Notes: generated by a model not told the origin, from the letters alone. 64,000 nt of DNA from Streptomyces canus (GCF_041435015.1 NZ_CP107991.1:1-64000), one strand, 5' to 3'; counted from the stretch's first letter, positions 16,774 through 26,323 are shown. Program-made: numbers and translations.

Positions 16774-17756
16774 CCAGGGAGTCGGTGAGATGGTCGTACG
16801 GCGGCTCGAATGTGCCGCACGGGGCTCGCTGAGGGCGGCCCCGCGAGATGGGTAGGCGGGTCGGGTCGGCGCTCAAGGAGCGAATCTGCTGTTGGCGGCA
16901 CCCGGCCCGCTGGTACCGCGCCCGACCTGACCTCTCCCCCGGCGAAGTCGACGATCTCGGTCTGCCAGGACAGCGGGGTGCCGTAACCGGCTCCGGTGAG
17001 TACGGCGGCGGTCGTCGTGACGGCGGCGGCGTGTTCGTCGTAGCTGTCGGCTTCCACCAGCCGGCCTTCGTCGTCGGACTGGAGCTTGCGCAGCGCGGAG
17101 ATCCGTATGTTCTTCGGCAGCAGCAGCTTGGCTTCCTTGTGGCCCTTCTCGGTGAGCACCCACTGTTGGTGTCCCGACTCCAGTCGTGTCTCCACGCGGA
17201 CCAGGCCCGAGTCCTTCAACGCGTTCAGGGTGTCCCTGGTGATCCGGTCGTGCCGGTCTGCGGGACGCAGCATGCGCCACAGCTGATCAGCGGTAGCTCG
17301 CTGGAAGATCCCCGGAGCCCTCAGCACTTCCTTCCTTCGCACTCCGGTCGGCTTCCAGACCTGCGTCGGCCTAGGAGGGTTGTCGAACGCGTCGCGAGAC
17401 CTTGACTTCCGGGGCTGATCTGCACCGATGCGCCCGGCGGGCGAAGTAGCAGTGGAGGGGGTGATGGAGGGGGCCTGCGCGAGGTGGTCCACGTCGTCGG
17501 CGGGCGCCTGGTTGTTGGTGGCGTGCGGCTTGCGGGCGGGGTCAGGCATGAGATCGGCGGGCACGGTGTCCTCGCATTTCCGGCCTGCGGGCCGGGTCGG
17601 CGCTCGTCCGGCCCCCGCGCGGATCTGCGCACAAGCCGGAGCCACCGTGAAGTAGCACCCCTTGTCCGCGGTCTGTTCATCCCAGCCCGCAGTGTCCGTT
17701 ATGACCCCTGACCACCCCTTGACCGGACGGTTCGTCCGTGGCCGATGCCACACCAC
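16680..17756 (-). pseudogene. Replication-relaxation-like (Replic_Relax) protein, C-terminus frameshifted
   Basis: The middle of the frame has the family's winged-helix signature: VLRAPGIFQRATADQLWRML, RDTLNALKDSGLVRVETRLE and QQWVLTEKGHKEAK. It then reaches LSWQTEIVDFAGGEVRSG, after which the expected conserved C-terminus is replaced by Pro/Arg/Ser-rich sequence, with matching-quality residues in another frame near 16873-16960. A frameshift at about 16960 is likely. The N-terminal 80 residues before MPDPARKP may not be translated. Family members are plasmid replication or relaxation proteins. Confidence 0.6.
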
Positions 17757-17795
17757 CGCGACCCCCGAGCGACGGGGCGGGAAAGGGCACAGCGC

Positions 17796-18011
17796 TCACG
17801 GGCTGCCCGACTGGGTAACGCCCTGCGCGAGTTGGCCGACGACGTCGAGAACGGTCTTGCCGAACGCGGTAGGGGCGATCAGCACGCCGAAGACCAACAC
17901 GATCACGACGGTCAGCTTCTCGTCGTTCCGGCTCCGGGCCTCCGTACGCCTCCGCAGCCGTACGACGATGATGACTGCCAGCAGAACCGCAACATTGATC
18001 GACAGAACCAC
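17796..18011 (-). CDS. Two-helix small membrane protein
   Basis: GTG 18011 has GGGGAGG about 8 bases upstream. The 71 residues form two membrane helices (INVAVLLAVIIVVRL and LTVVIVLVFGVLIAPTAFG) joined by a basic loop (RRRTEARSRNDEK). Such proteins are common beside replication-relaxation genes on Streptomyces plasmids; the function is unknown. A longer upstream frame exists but the ribosome binding site favours this start. Confidence 0.65.
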   Translation of the reverse strand: MVLSINVAVLLAVIIVVRLRRRTEARSRNDEKLTVVIVLVFGVLIAPTAFGKTVLDVVGQLAQGVTQSGSP

Positions 18012-18657
18012 CGGCCCGCCCTCCCCGCCACCGTGAAACGTCCCAGCCCACAAGTAGCTCGAACCACTCCACGCCGTGGGTTGATTACTGGTCGTTGGCA
18101 GCAAAACGCTTCTGCCCGGCTGGATTTCCGGCCTTGACCCGCTCACGCAGCCGCGCACCGCCCACACGCGGCGCGGTGCAGACCCGGTGTTCGCGGCGCG
18201 GTTCACGGCCAGTGCACGACATTGTCGGTGCGCGCACCGGATGCCGGGATGTCCCGCACTCACCGCCGGCGATCAGTCGAGACGGGACAAGTCCGCCGTC
18301 ATCGAACCCAGTCCGTGGAATTCCTTGAGCAGCCGGTCCCGCTCCAGCCACGGCTCAGAGCCGACGTGCCGCCCGGTCGTCGCCGCCCTGTACCAGCCCG
18401 GGAAGTGACGCTCACATTCTCGAACCGGCCCGTCACACAGTCCCGCAGCGGACGCCGAGAAGGCCCGTGTACCGCGTCCACGTTCGACAACTCGACGCAC
18501 GGCCGCCTGATTCACTGCAGCCGGTACAGCCATCCAGCGCCCCCAGCGCCCTCAGTCGCGTGACTAGACGCCTCGCGGCCCCAAGCCGTCAAGTGGGCGG
18601 CGTTGATGTCTGTGTAGCTTTGCTGACTGTTTGGGTTGCGTGCGCAAGGGAGCTTCG
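18012..18657. other. No recognisable gene
   Basis: About 650 bases with several short overlapping frames on both strands and no ribosome binding site, domain or repeat that supports any of them. Confidence 0.45.
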
Positions 18658-18894
18658 GTGGACGTGGTGCGGATCATGGAATCGCTGGCCGAGCAGGGGG
18701 TCACGGTCCTGTTCAAGGCTGACGCCGAGCGCATGCGCGAGGGCGTGAAGCCGTGGACGTTCGTCGCGAGCGGAGCCCCGTTCCGCGAGGACCTCTTGGT
18801 ACGGACGGACGCAGCATCGGTGGAAGCCTGCTTGGAGATCTGTCTTCCCCGATTGCGCACATTCGGCCTGGCCATCCCGGAGTCCGGAGCATGA
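18658..18894 (+). CDS. Hypothetical protein, first of a coupled pair
   Basis: GTG 18658 follows AAGGGAG. The 78 residues (VDVVRIMESLAEQGVTVLFK.., SVEACLEICLPRLRTFGLAI) look like a small alpha/beta domain. Its TGA overlaps the ATG of the next gene (ATGA), so the two are translated together. The family is not recognised. Confidence 0.65.
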   Translation: MDVVRIMESLAEQGVTVLFKADAERMREGVKPWTFVASGAPFREDLLVRTDAASVEACLEICLPRLRTFGLAIPESGA

Positions 18895-19301
18895 GCAAGG
18901 GCCAGGTGGTGATCCAGCTGCCCGAGGGATCCTGGTGGGACTGGGACGTTGTGGAGTGGAACGCCGGCCGGTTGCGACTGGGTGCCGGGCACGACATCTC
19001 ATACGCCCATCACTTGGAACTTGTCTTCTCCGACCCGGTCCTGGTCAGGTGCCCGGCCAGCTTCCACGATCCGGTCTTCCGTGCACCGACGCCGGACGAG
19101 CTGCGGCTGGTTGCCGACCAGGTCGGCGAGACACCACCTGTCGTCCTTGCCTTCGAAGCGGACGCTGGTGGCCCGGATCGGGCCACTTGCCTGATCGCTG
19201 CCGACCAGCTCGACATCGTCCAGGGCACCGTCTTTCGATACGTGCGCGAGTTGGCCGCTGGGGAACGTCTTGCGCCTTGGGTGCAGCCTCCTGTGGCCTG
19301 A
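18891..19301 (+). CDS. Hypothetical protein, second of a coupled pair
   Basis: 136 residues beginning MSKGQVVIQLPEGSWWDWDV, rich in Trp and acidic residues, with beta-type segments and an acidic C-terminal half. It overlaps the preceding stop and has GGAG upstream. Small acidic two-gene units without domains are often immunity or antitoxin pairs, but nothing here proves that. No neighbouring toxin is seen; the next gene is a dead transposase. Confidence 0.65.
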   Translation: MSKGQVVIQLPEGSWWDWDVVEWNAGRLRLGAGHDISYAHHLELVFSDPVLVRCPASFHDPVFRAPTPDELRLVADQVGETPPVVLAFEADAGGPDRATCLIAADQLDIVQGTVFRYVRELAAGERLAPWVQPPVA

Positions 19302-19302
19302 T

Positions 19303-19915
19303 CGTCCGTGATCTGTGCGGGGACCGTTTCGGCAGCTTCCGGCGGAGGCAGAAGTGCCCGTGCCTCGTCGTAGTGATGGCTGTGCTGGAGTAAGTGGTAG
19401 AGCTGGCCGATCATGCGGTTGAAGAGGCTGCGCAGGGCGGACGCGTGCCAGTCGCCGCGCTCGTCACGCCGTCGGCGGTAGTGGACCTTGGCTCCGGGTG
19501 ACGCGGTCAGCGCGACGAAGGCCTGCGTCCAGCTGAATCAAGAGCGCCAGCATCTGCTTGCCGAATGCGTCCTCGACCAGTGGCGGCTGCCGAGCCCAGT
19601 CACCTCGCAGGGCTTCCCGGAGCCGTCCGATGTCGGCCTCGATGTCGCGCTTGCGGCCGGACCGCTTGAGGGCGGCAGTGATCTGGGCGCGGGTCAGTCA
19701 CGCGGCTCTGGCGGGGCGCCAGCTTGAGGAGTTCGCGGGCTTCGGCCCGACACAGGCCGTTGGTCCAGGCGGCGGGGTAGTACTCGCGCAACAGGAACGA
19801 AGCTGGTTGGACATCTGCTGCCGGCTCCAGGTCGCGTCCTGCTGGACTCGGGCCAGGACGGCGATGGCGCGGGCTAGGTCGGAATCGTCGGACAGGGCCC
19901 GGTGAGCGTACACAC
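19303..19915 (-). pseudogene. IS110-family transposase, 3' half, frameshifted
   Basis: Fragments in different frames line up in IS110 order: VLARVQQDATWSRQQMSNQL, then LREYYPAAW and ARELLKLAP, then HRGRHRTAPGSPARPPLVED-type sequence, then LFNRMIGQLYHLLQHSHHYD. The DEDD N-terminal domain is absent and at least two frameshifts occur. Confidence 0.7.
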
Positions 19916-19945
19916 GCTCCCCCGCGTTGTGCAGCTCTCGCCTGC

Positions 19946-19976
19946 GCGGGGGCTATTACGGCGTAATAGCCCCCGC
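19946..19976. promoter_or_regulatory. parS-like centromere site 1
   Basis: A perfect inverted repeat with 15-base arms around a central G (19961). Its core CTATTACGGCGTAATAG is shared exactly with the sites at 22524 and 22567, and here it is extended by GC-rich arms. It lies beyond the 3' end of parB. Confidence 0.75.
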
Positions 19977-20025
19977 GGCGCCCGAGATGGGAAGGCTTGG
20001 TCTTGTCATCAGGTTATGCCGCAGA

Positions 20026-20072
20026 CAGCAAGGTGCCCCTCCCCTGTTGAGCTGGGAAGGGCACCTTGCTGT
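20026..20072. terminator. Terminator of the parAB operon
   Basis: AGCAAGGTGCCC pairs with GGGCACCTTGCT (17-base stem with small mismatch including CTCCC / GGGAA) immediately downstream of the parB stop on the minus strand. Confidence 0.75.
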
Positions 20073-20081
20073 GATCACACG

Positions 20082-21167
20082 TCAGCTGCCGTGGTTCACC
20101 GGGCGATCGGTGAACTGATGCAGGACCTTCTTGAACTCCTCGGGGTCCAGCTCCTGGGCCTGCCGGTTGAGGAGCCGGAGCATCTCGAAGAAGACTGGCT
20201 TCTCCATCTTGAGGGGCAGGTGCATCGCGATGAACACCGGGTCGTCGTACGGCAGTGCGCGCACCAGCTCCGACGGCTCCGTCGGTTCCTCTCGCTCAGA
20301 CGCCTCATTCTGAGATCGCGGTTCGGGCACGGGCGTCCCTACGGCGATCCCCTTGCTGCCCCGCTCTTCTGCCCGGGGTTCCTTAGCATCTGTTGGAGTC
20401 CCGCTGCCTGACGCGTCTTCCTTCCGTCGCCTCCCGGGCCGACGGGCGGGCTTCTCGGCCTCTTTTCGGGCACGCTCAGCCTTCAACTCTGCCAGCGCCG
20501 CCTCCTGCTGGTCGGCCGGCTTGCCGGCGATCGCGCGCAGCAGGTCGATGGGCTCCTGGCCGATCCGGGCCTTGAGTTCGTCGGTGAGATTGAGCAGCGC
20601 CAGGCGTTGTGACACCCATCCCTGGGAGCGGTGCAGCCGTTTGGCCAGGGCTACCTGGCTGCCGTGGATGGCCAGGAGGCGTTGCAGTGCGCGGGCTTCG
20701 TCGAGTTCCGCGAGGTCTTCGCGGTGGATGTTGGCGACGAGGGCGGATTCGAGGACTTCCTCGGGGGTGGCGCCCTGGTCGTCGCTGACCATGATCTTTA
20801 TGGTGGCGAGGCCTGCTTCGCGGGCGGCGGCAAGGCGGCTGCTGCCGTCGACAACAACGTGGGTCGTGTCCGGCTCAAGGTCAGCTTCAAGCCCGGGATT
20901 CGCCATGAGGTAGGCGTCGCGGTTCATGACCGTGATGGCCTGCTTCTGACCGTGGGTCTTCAGACTGCCCGCGAGCTCCGTGAGATCCCCCATGGCGGAA
21001 CGGGGATTGTCGGGGTTGAGGCTGACGCGGTGGGTGGGGAGTTCGGTGGGTGGGGCGACACCGTCGGTGGGGACGCCGGTCGCGGCAGCGACGGCCTGTC
21101 GGCGCGCGCTGACGGTGCGCACGGTGCCGCCGAAGCGGCCGGCACCCAGCTGGTCGGCCTTGCTCAT
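20082..21167 (-). CDS. parB: ParB-family centromere-binding partition protein
   Basis: 361 residues. The N-terminal ParB/Srx domain shows VVVDGSSRLAAAREAG (105-119) and ALVANIHREDLAELDEARAL (142-161), the last a variant of the CTP-binding box. A helix-turn-helix follows at about 169-192 (GSQVALAKRLHRSQGWVSQR). A basic linker and an acidic region lead to a C-terminal domain. The start overlaps the parA stop by 4 bases. It should bind the 17-bp palindromes on either side of the operon and work with ParA to segregate the replicon. Confidence 0.92.
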   Translation of the reverse strand: MSKADQLGAGRFGGTVRTVSARRQAVAAATGVPTDGVAPPTELPTHRVSLNPDNPRSAMGDLTELAGSLKTHGQKQAITVMNRDAYLMANPGLEADLEPDTTHVVVDGSSRLAAAREAGLATIKIMVSDDQGATPEEVLESALVANIHREDLAELDEARALQRLLAIHGSQVALAKRLHRSQGWVSQRLALLNLTDELKARIGQEPIDLLRAIAGKPADQQEAALAELKAERARKEAEKPARRPGRRRKEDASGSGTPTDAKEPRAEERGSKGIAVGTPVPEPRSQNEASEREEPTEPSELVRALPYDDPVFIAMHLPLKMEKPVFFEMLRLLNRQAQELDPEEFKKVLHQFTDRPVNHGS

Positions 21168-22426
21168 GCGATCTCCCGGGCCAGTGCGCGCATGCCGATC
21201 GCCTGCTGCGATTTGGGGGCGTATGACAGCAGCGGCTGCTTCATGCGGACTGCTTCCTTCTGTTCCTTGAGATCACCGATGAGGCCGACGACCCGTGGAT
21301 CCTTTATGTCGACCCATCCCTGCAGGGAGGAGGTGGCGATGAAGCCGCGACGGGAGTCGTAGAGGTTGACGACGATGCCGAGGTAGTCGATGTCGACCTT
21401 CAGGTCGTTACGCAGGTCCTCGATCTGTGTGGTGAGCAGTTCGTAGGCGTCTGCGGAGCTGTCTTCTGCCTGAACGACGATCAGAGCACCGGACTGGCCC
21501 GGCCTTTCACCGTCGCGGCGGCGACCGTAGTACGCGGCGGCATCCATGCTGAGGCCAAGGCTGGGCGGGCAGTCGACGACGATGACGTCGTAGTCGGCTT
21601 CGAGTGGGGCGAGCGCACGTTCCAGAGCGGCTTCCCGGGCCCGCACCGCCGAGAGGCGTACGTCGAGGAGGAAGGCGTCGTTGCAGGCGGGCAGAAGGTG
21701 GAGTCGGCCGTCGAAGGTGTCTTCTCCGATGGAGACGATGAGGTCCCGCAGATCGCCGTTGGGGGAGCCGGCCATGTGGGCGGTGAGGCTGTCACCGTCC
21801 ATCGGCAGGGGCGCGGCTCCGAGTTGGTTGGTGAGGTGACACTGCGGGTCGAAGTCGACGAGGAGTACGCGTAGTCCGAGGCCGGGCAGGTTCTCGATGT
21901 CGAGTGGGTCACTGGCCGGCTCGCGTTCGGCTTGGGTATCGCTTGAGCGCAGCGCTTTGGCGAGCGCTTTGGCGACTCGAACCGCGTGGAGGGCGTTGGG
22001 GTCTTCGGCGAGCGCTTCACCGAGGCCGGCAGTGATCGCTGTCTTGCCGACGCCGCCCTTCTGGTTGCACACGATGATGCGACGGGTGATCTCAGGTCGT
22101 TCAACGTCCGGTGCGGGGTTGGAGTCGAGCCACAGCTGGATGGACTGAGCCAGGCCCTGGATCAGGGAGACGCCGCGGTCTGTGGTGACCTGGCGGAACT
22201 CTTCCCACTGGCCGGGGGGCAAGAAGGTGGAGAAGGAGTCGGCGCCGGCCGTGTCGATGGTTGCCGGGGTGGAGGCCAGGCTGCACCAGTCGCGGATGCC
22301 CTGCTCGACGGCCGTCTGGATCTCGATGCCGTGCTGGGCGGATCTGATTTTGAGGTTCTGCCGGAGCCATCCCGGCAGCTTGGAGACGACCTTCTCGCGG
22401 TCGCTGGAGGTGGCTGGAGAACTCAT
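21164..22426 (-). CDS. parA: ParA-family partition ATPase
   Basis: The start at ATG 22426 (MSSPATSSDREK) is preferred over longer frames because AAGGTG precedes it and the upstream palindromes would otherwise be coding. The protein has 420 residues. An N-terminal region of about 110 residues is followed by the deviant Walker A VCNQKGGVGKTAITAG (near 120-134), VLLVDFDPQCHLTNQLG (A' motif) and DVIVVDCPPSLGLSMD (Walker B region). The long N-terminus is typical of type Ia ParA proteins that also bind DNA and autoregulate. Two parS-like palindromes sit 100-170 bases upstream. Confidence 0.92.
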   Translation of the reverse strand: MSSPATSSDREKVVSKLPGWLRQNLKIRSAQHGIEIQTAVEQGIRDWCSLASTPATIDTAGADSFSTFLPPGQWEEFRQVTTDRGVSLIQGLAQSIQLWLDSNPAPDVERPEITRRIIVCNQKGGVGKTAITAGLGEALAEDPNALHAVRVAKALAKALRSSDTQAEREPASDPLDIENLPGLGLRVLLVDFDPQCHLTNQLGAAPLPMDGDSLTAHMAGSPNGDLRDLIVSIGEDTFDGRLHLLPACNDAFLLDVRLSAVRAREAALERALAPLEADYDVIVVDCPPSLGLSMDAAAYYGRRRDGERPGQSGALIVVQAEDSSADAYELLTTQIEDLRNDLKVDIDYLGIVVNLYDSRRGFIATSSLQGWVDIKDPRVVGLIGDLKEQKEAVRMKQPLLSYAPKSQQAIGMRALAREIA

Positions 22427-22523
22427 GGATGACACCTTACTAACGTTCATGATCCTTAGCTGCATCGACACGTTAGCTATGCATATCTGTTGGTGCGTCA
22501 GCCCCGCCGCTGCTGCTCTCGGA

Positions 22524-22542
22524 GCTATTACGGCGTAATAGC
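22524..22542. promoter_or_regulatory. parS-like centromere site 2
   Basis: GCTATTACG-G-CGTAATAGC, a perfect 9-bp inverted repeat around G 22533, 98 bases upstream of the parA start. The core is identical to the other two copies. Confidence 0.75.
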
Positions 22543-22566
22543 CGGGCCGTGGCCGCCAGGAGCGGC

Positions 22567-22595
22567 GCTCCCCTATTACGGCGTAATAGGGGAGC
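22567..22595. promoter_or_regulatory. parS-like centromere site 3
   Basis: A perfect 14-bp inverted repeat around G 22581 whose inner part is CCTATTACG-G-CGTAATAGG. Centre-to-centre spacing to site 2 is 48 bases. Confidence 0.75.
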
Positions 22596-22729
22596 CGCCC
22601 TGCACGGCGCCTGTCGGCCATCGCAGCGTTGACGGGAAGCAGGGGAGCGGCATAACCAGGGGTGAGGACGGACAGAGTTAGCGCCGGCGCGGCAACTGCT
22701 GGGGGGTCCTCGACGAGGAAAGGGTGATC

Positions 22730-22816
22730 ATGGGAGCAGACGATTGGTCAGCTCTGGCTGGGGTGTCGTCAACGGTGCTGGCGCTGGCAGCGGTGGCAGT
22801 AGCCCTGATCGCGTAG
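22730..22816 (+). CDS. 28-residue single-helix peptide
   Basis: ATG 22730 follows GGAAAGGGTGATC. It encodes MGADDWSALAGVSSTVLALA followed by AVAVALIA, one membrane helix with an acidic N-terminus, ending at TAG 22814-22816. Short hydrophobic peptides like this are frequent near plasmid genes in Streptomyces. The start signal is good but peptide status is unproven. Confidence 0.45.
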   Translation: MGADDWSALAGVSSTVLALAAVAVALIA

Positions 22817-22898
22817 GCCCTGACTGCCTACGTCACCTTGCTCTGGTGCTTCGAACGGATTGAGGCAGGCCGTACCGCCTTGGCCGGGGGGTGCCCCT

Positions 22899-23531
22899 AT
22901 GTCTTTGGTCAAGGGAAACGGGGGTGCGTTGGGTGTGGGAGCCGGGCAGCATGGCGGGGTGGCTGATCTGCTGTGGGAAGACGTGAGTTCCTTCTTCGAC
23001 CCGGACTTGATGGGGTCGCTGCCGGCCGGCGTGTCCCGGATGCCTCGGTGGAGGACTGGCAGGCGGTCCTTGATCTTGTCGTGGAGAAGGGCTGGAAGTG
23101 CCAGTACTCCGAGGGAGAGACGGTGCTTCCGGTGCCCCGGGCGGAGGCCGTGCTGTCCCGCCTGACGGATGCCGAGTGCCCGGTCCTGCGGGCGTGGCCG
23201 ACTGCCGACGTGTTGGCGATCTTGCGATTCCGCGCCGGCGATGAAGTCGACTTCGACGTCGACCTGCGGGAGTTGCAGGGCCAGGATCGACTTGATGTGT
23301 TCTGCGGCTTCCTTCGGGAGATCGGGCGGCGAACGCGGGGGAGCGATCGAAGTCTTCGCCGATGCATCGGACGCAAAGGCGCGCGCCGACTACATCCAAG
23401 TCCCTCACCAAGGCGATGTCCGCGCTCGCCGAGTACGACTACGTCCACGACACCGTCCTCGTTCGCGCTCGCATTACCTCACGCCGGACCAGGCCGCCGA
23501 GTACAAAGCCGCGGTAGACACACTCAAGTGA
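22899..23531 (+). pseudogene. Frameshifted hypothetical protein gene
   Basis: Coding-quality sequence jumps between frames: VADLLWEDVSSFFDPDLMGSLP first, then VPDASVEDWQAVLDLVVEKG and EVDFDVDLRELQGQDRLDVF, then MSALAEYDYVHDTVLVRAR, and finally YLTPDQAAEYKAAVDTLK to TGA. At least three frame changes are needed, so the gene is decayed. The family is not known to me; the pieces look like one cytoplasmic protein of about 200 residues. Confidence 0.55.
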
Positions 23532-23677
23532 CGCCATGAAACGAGCCACGGCATCCACCGTCCTCGCCGCGCTGGTCAGACGTGAGACGCCTGTGCACAC
23601 GAGATCCGGCGCTGTGCTTCAACGTCAGGGCTGCACTGGGCTTTGCCGAAGGGTGAGAGCGCGCTGTTTCCCGGCGG

Positions 23678-24430
23678 GTGCCGGCCGGACAGAACCACGC
23701 TGGCCGGGTGACCCTCACGGCTCCCCAGATGGTGCAGTTGCCCGCCGATCTGTCGTTGATCAGCCTCGCTTACCACCACGAACACCCCGTCCAGGCGTAC
23801 GAGTTCGAGAACACGTTGGAGGTGTGGACGGTCTCGGCCCGGATCGACGCGGACGTCCTGGCAGAGGACCTGGCTGCCTACAGCGACATGGACCAGGAGG
23901 CGCTGGATGCGGTCCAGGACGTCACGGTGGGCCGGATGTCGTTCGTGCGGGTGCGGATGTTCGGCCCGGACCATCCATGGAAGGCGATGGACTCCTACAC
24001 CGGGGACGTGGCGGGCATCGGCGAAGTGGTCCTTGACGTTGCCGCCGGAGACTGGGCCCCTGGCCTCCAGGCCACGCTTGCGCAGCCGGTCGGCGACCTG
24101 TTGGTCATGGACCGGGTCATCCTGGAGCCTGGATGGCGCGGGGTGGGACTCGGACCCGTTCTGGCGGGCTCCGCGATCCGCCGGCTCTCGCAGGGCTGCG
24201 CCGCGGTCGCGTGCAAGCCGGGTTCCGCCGACGGACGCGAACTGACCGCGGATCAACACCGGGACGCCGCTGTGAAGCTGGGCGAGCTCTGGCAGCGGAT
24301 CGGCTTCGAGCCCTTCCAGGACGGCGTGCACCTGCTGGACTGCCACCTGCAGCGGACCGAGGACCTCCTCGCCGAACAGGGGGAGTTCCTGGCGCTGTGC
24401 CAGGCCTGGCGGAGCCATCACCGGCCGTAG
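23678..24430 (+). CDS. GNAT-fold acetyltransferase-like protein
   Basis: 250 residues from GTG 23678; ATG 23729 is a possible later start. The acetyl-CoA binding pattern [20 protein letters not shown] lies near residue 147, followed by [20 protein letters not shown] and a C-terminal region [15 protein letters not shown] typical of the GNAT motif B. The N-terminal 130 residues resemble a second, degenerate half. The substrate is unknown. It stands alone between a pseudogene and unannotated plasmid genes. Confidence 0.65.
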   Translation: MPAGQNHAGRVTLTAPQMVQLPADLSLISLAYHHEHPVQAYEFENTLEVWTVSARIDADVLAEDLAAYSDMDQEALDAVQDVTVGRMSFVRVRMFGPDHPWKAMDSYTGDVAGIGEVVLDVAAGDWAPGLQATLAQPVGDLLVMDRVILEPGWRGVGLGPVLAGSAIRRLSQGCAAVACKPGSADGRELTADQHRDAAVKLGELWQRIGFEPFQDGVHLLDCHLQRTEDLLAEQGEFLALCQAWRSHHRP

Positions 24431-24843
24431 ATGCACGGTCGCACGAAGCCTTCCACGACAGAGACCTGCGATGGGACGCTCAAGGGTGATGGCCGTGGCA
24501 AGGGGGGCGAGTGACATCTGGCGCATCCTGGGACGCCTGGTCGGGGTCGAACCTGCGCGATGCTCCTCGCTGGACAGGGCACGAAGCTCGCGAGGCGGGC
24601 AGCACGACGGCACCGCGCTGCGCATGTCCACGGCCGGCGCCCCGGAGATCGTGATCGCCCGCGCCGACACCTGCGGGTTCGTCTCCGACATCGGCGAAGG
24701 CACCGACGGCTGGGAGTTCCCCGACGCCTCTACTCCGTCGAACTCAGGTAGCAGCACGCACAAAGCATTCGATCAGCCCCCTCGCGGGGAAGCCACATCA
24801 TGCCCGCCGGGCCCTCCAATGAGGAGACTTATGCTGCCTCACC
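24431..24843. other. No supported gene
   Basis: One frame from 24471 is open but of mixed quality; a short coding-like piece (STAGAPEIVIARADTCGFVS) near 24630-24700 may be a gene remnant. Confidence 0.35.
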
Positions 24844-25509
24844 GTGAACCACGCTCCCGAGACTGTCCCGGCCATCCCGACCGGCCCCCGTGACGAGGCC
24901 GTCGTCTCCTACGGGCTGCACGCCAAACGCCAAAGCGACCTCGCGCTGGAACTGCTCGCCCACGACCTCGACGCCCCGCCCGGGGCCCAGGTCCGCCAGG
25001 CCCTGGCGCTGAGCGACTGGCTGGACAGACTCGTCAGCCAGGCCGCTGTCGCTGAACACGAGGACGGGGCCAGCTGGCGGGCCACCGGCCGCCACGCCCT
25101 GAACGGCGGCGGAGACGGCCGGGCGGCCGCGGTCGCCCTCGCTCTCGCGTACGCCCGCCGCGACGGCAACCACCTGCGCACCGTGTTCAGCAGCACCCTG
25201 CACGTGATCCGCTTCCCCGAGCAGGCCAACGCCGCCCGGGCCCGGCCGGGCCGCCGTGCAGCACGAGCCGGCCGCGCTCGTTGCCGAGCGGGCCGCCGCG
25301 TACCGCTCCAGTTCCGGGCAGTGCCGCCAAGGGACCGCGGCCGACCGCGAGTTCGCTGCGTCCCTCACGGGAGTGTGCGGATCCGTGTCGTCCAAGAGCC
25401 GCCACCGGACCTCCAAGTCCTCCGACCCCGCACCGCGCCGTGGCCTGGATCACACTCGTCTTTCGGAGATTCATTGCCGGTGGTCCCGTTCCCCGGGCCC
25501 GAATGGTGA
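24844..25509 (+). CDS. Hypothetical helical protein, 3' part possibly frameshifted
   Basis: GTG 24844 opens a frame with coding quality to about 25240 (ALELLAHDLDAPPGAQVRQA, LSDWLDRLVSQAAVAEHEDG, ALALAYARRDGNHLRTVFSS). After that the frame turns Arg-rich, while a second frame from 25250 carries VQHEPAALVAERAAAYRSSS, so a frameshift near 25250 is likely. A GAGGAG-type site lies about 20 bases upstream, rather far. The helical pattern is common in plasmid accessory proteins; no function is known. Confidence 0.45.
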   Translation: MNHAPETVPAIPTGPRDEAVVSYGLHAKRQSDLALELLAHDLDAPPGAQVRQALALSDWLDRLVSQAAVAEHEDGASWRATGRHALNGGGDGRAAAVALALAYARRDGNHLRTVFSSTLHVIRFPEQANAARARPGRRAARAGRARCRAGRRVPLQFRAVPPRDRGRPRVRCVPHGSVRIRVVQEPPPDLQVLRPRTAPWPGSHSSFGDSLPVVPFPGPEW

Positions 25510-25540
25510 AGCATCCCGATCGCGCAAGGAGCAGCAAGCA

Positions 25541-26323
25541 GTGACCATCATGGTTGTCGCCGTCCCTGGACGCCGCGTGGAAGACAGGCCCCGGCTCGTC
25601 AGCACCACCCCGGACGGCATCCGCCTGGTAGAGCCGGCAGGCAAGCGCCGCGTCACGCCCCTCTACCTGGAGAAGAAGGGCGTGGACGATCCGCCGGGCC
25701 TCGTGCAGGCCCTGCTGGTCCGGTCCTTCGTCCACGGCATGACGTCGCGTGAGGTGGGCCGCGCCCTCTCGTCCGCCGAGAGGGACGCCGCCGTCGACCA
25801 CGTCGCCTCCAAGCTGCTCGTGACCCACCGCAGCCAGCGGTGGCGGGAGGCCGTGTCCACGGCCCTCCTCGGCGACTGGTGCGAACCGCTGTGGGACAGC
25901 GGGCGCCTGCCGGTCACCGCGCTCGGCGCGCTGAAGGCGGAGGCCCGCTGTGTGCACCGGCAGCTGGTACCGGTGTGGCGGAGGCGGACCCGGCACGGCC
26001 GGGTCCTGTCCCTGGAGGCCGATCTCGGCGACGGACTGTCGCTGCGCGACCTGGTTGTCGCGGACGTGGACCTGCTCTCCTGGACGGTGGCCTCGGTGTT
26101 CGCGGACGAGCGGTTGAACACCGTGCTGGCCAAGCTGGCCCCGGCGGAGCGGGCGGTCGTGTTCGCGTACGCCGAGGGCGAGGGCACCACCTGGACGGAG
26201 GCCGCGTCCGCCGTCGGCGCCGCCGATCCGGAGGTCTTCGGGGAGCGGGTCCGGCGCAAGGCCAAACGGCTCGCTGGCGAACAGCGGCGCCGCGCAGCGC
26301 TGCGCCGCCCGGCTGCCCGCTGA
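25541..26323 (+). CDS. Putative sigma-like / DNA-binding protein with C-terminal helix-turn-helix
   Basis: The frame is open further upstream, but GTG 25541 has AAGGAG 10 bases before it. The 260 residues end in a region that reads like sigma region 4: LAPAERAVVFAYAEGEGTTW, TEAASAVGAADPEVFGERVR and RKAKRLAGEQRRR. The N-terminal 180 residues contain conserved-looking helices (LVQALLVRSFVHGMTSREVG) without a region 2 that I can recognise. It may be a plasmid transcription regulator. Confidence 0.55.
   Translation: MTIMVVAVPGRRVEDRPRLVSTTPDGIRLVEPAGKRRVTPLYLEKKGVDDPPGLVQALLVRSFVHGMTSREVGRALSSAERDAAVDHVASKLLVTHRSQRWREAVSTALLGDWCEPLWDSGRLPVTALGALKAEARCVHRQLVPVWRRRTRHGRVLSLEADLGDGLSLRDLVVADVDLLSWTVASVFADERLNTVLAKLAPAERAVVFAYAEGEGTTWTEAASAVGAADPEVFGERVRRKAKRLAGEQRRRAALRRPAAR

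Noticed and set aside
18658..19301. Naming the coupled pair a toxin-antitoxin system
   Set aside because: Gene size and overlap alone are not evidence; no toxin or antitoxin fold is recognised.
22427..22621. 65-residue N-terminal extension of ParA
   Set aside because: It would translate through two parS-like palindromes; ATG 22426 has its own ribosome binding site.
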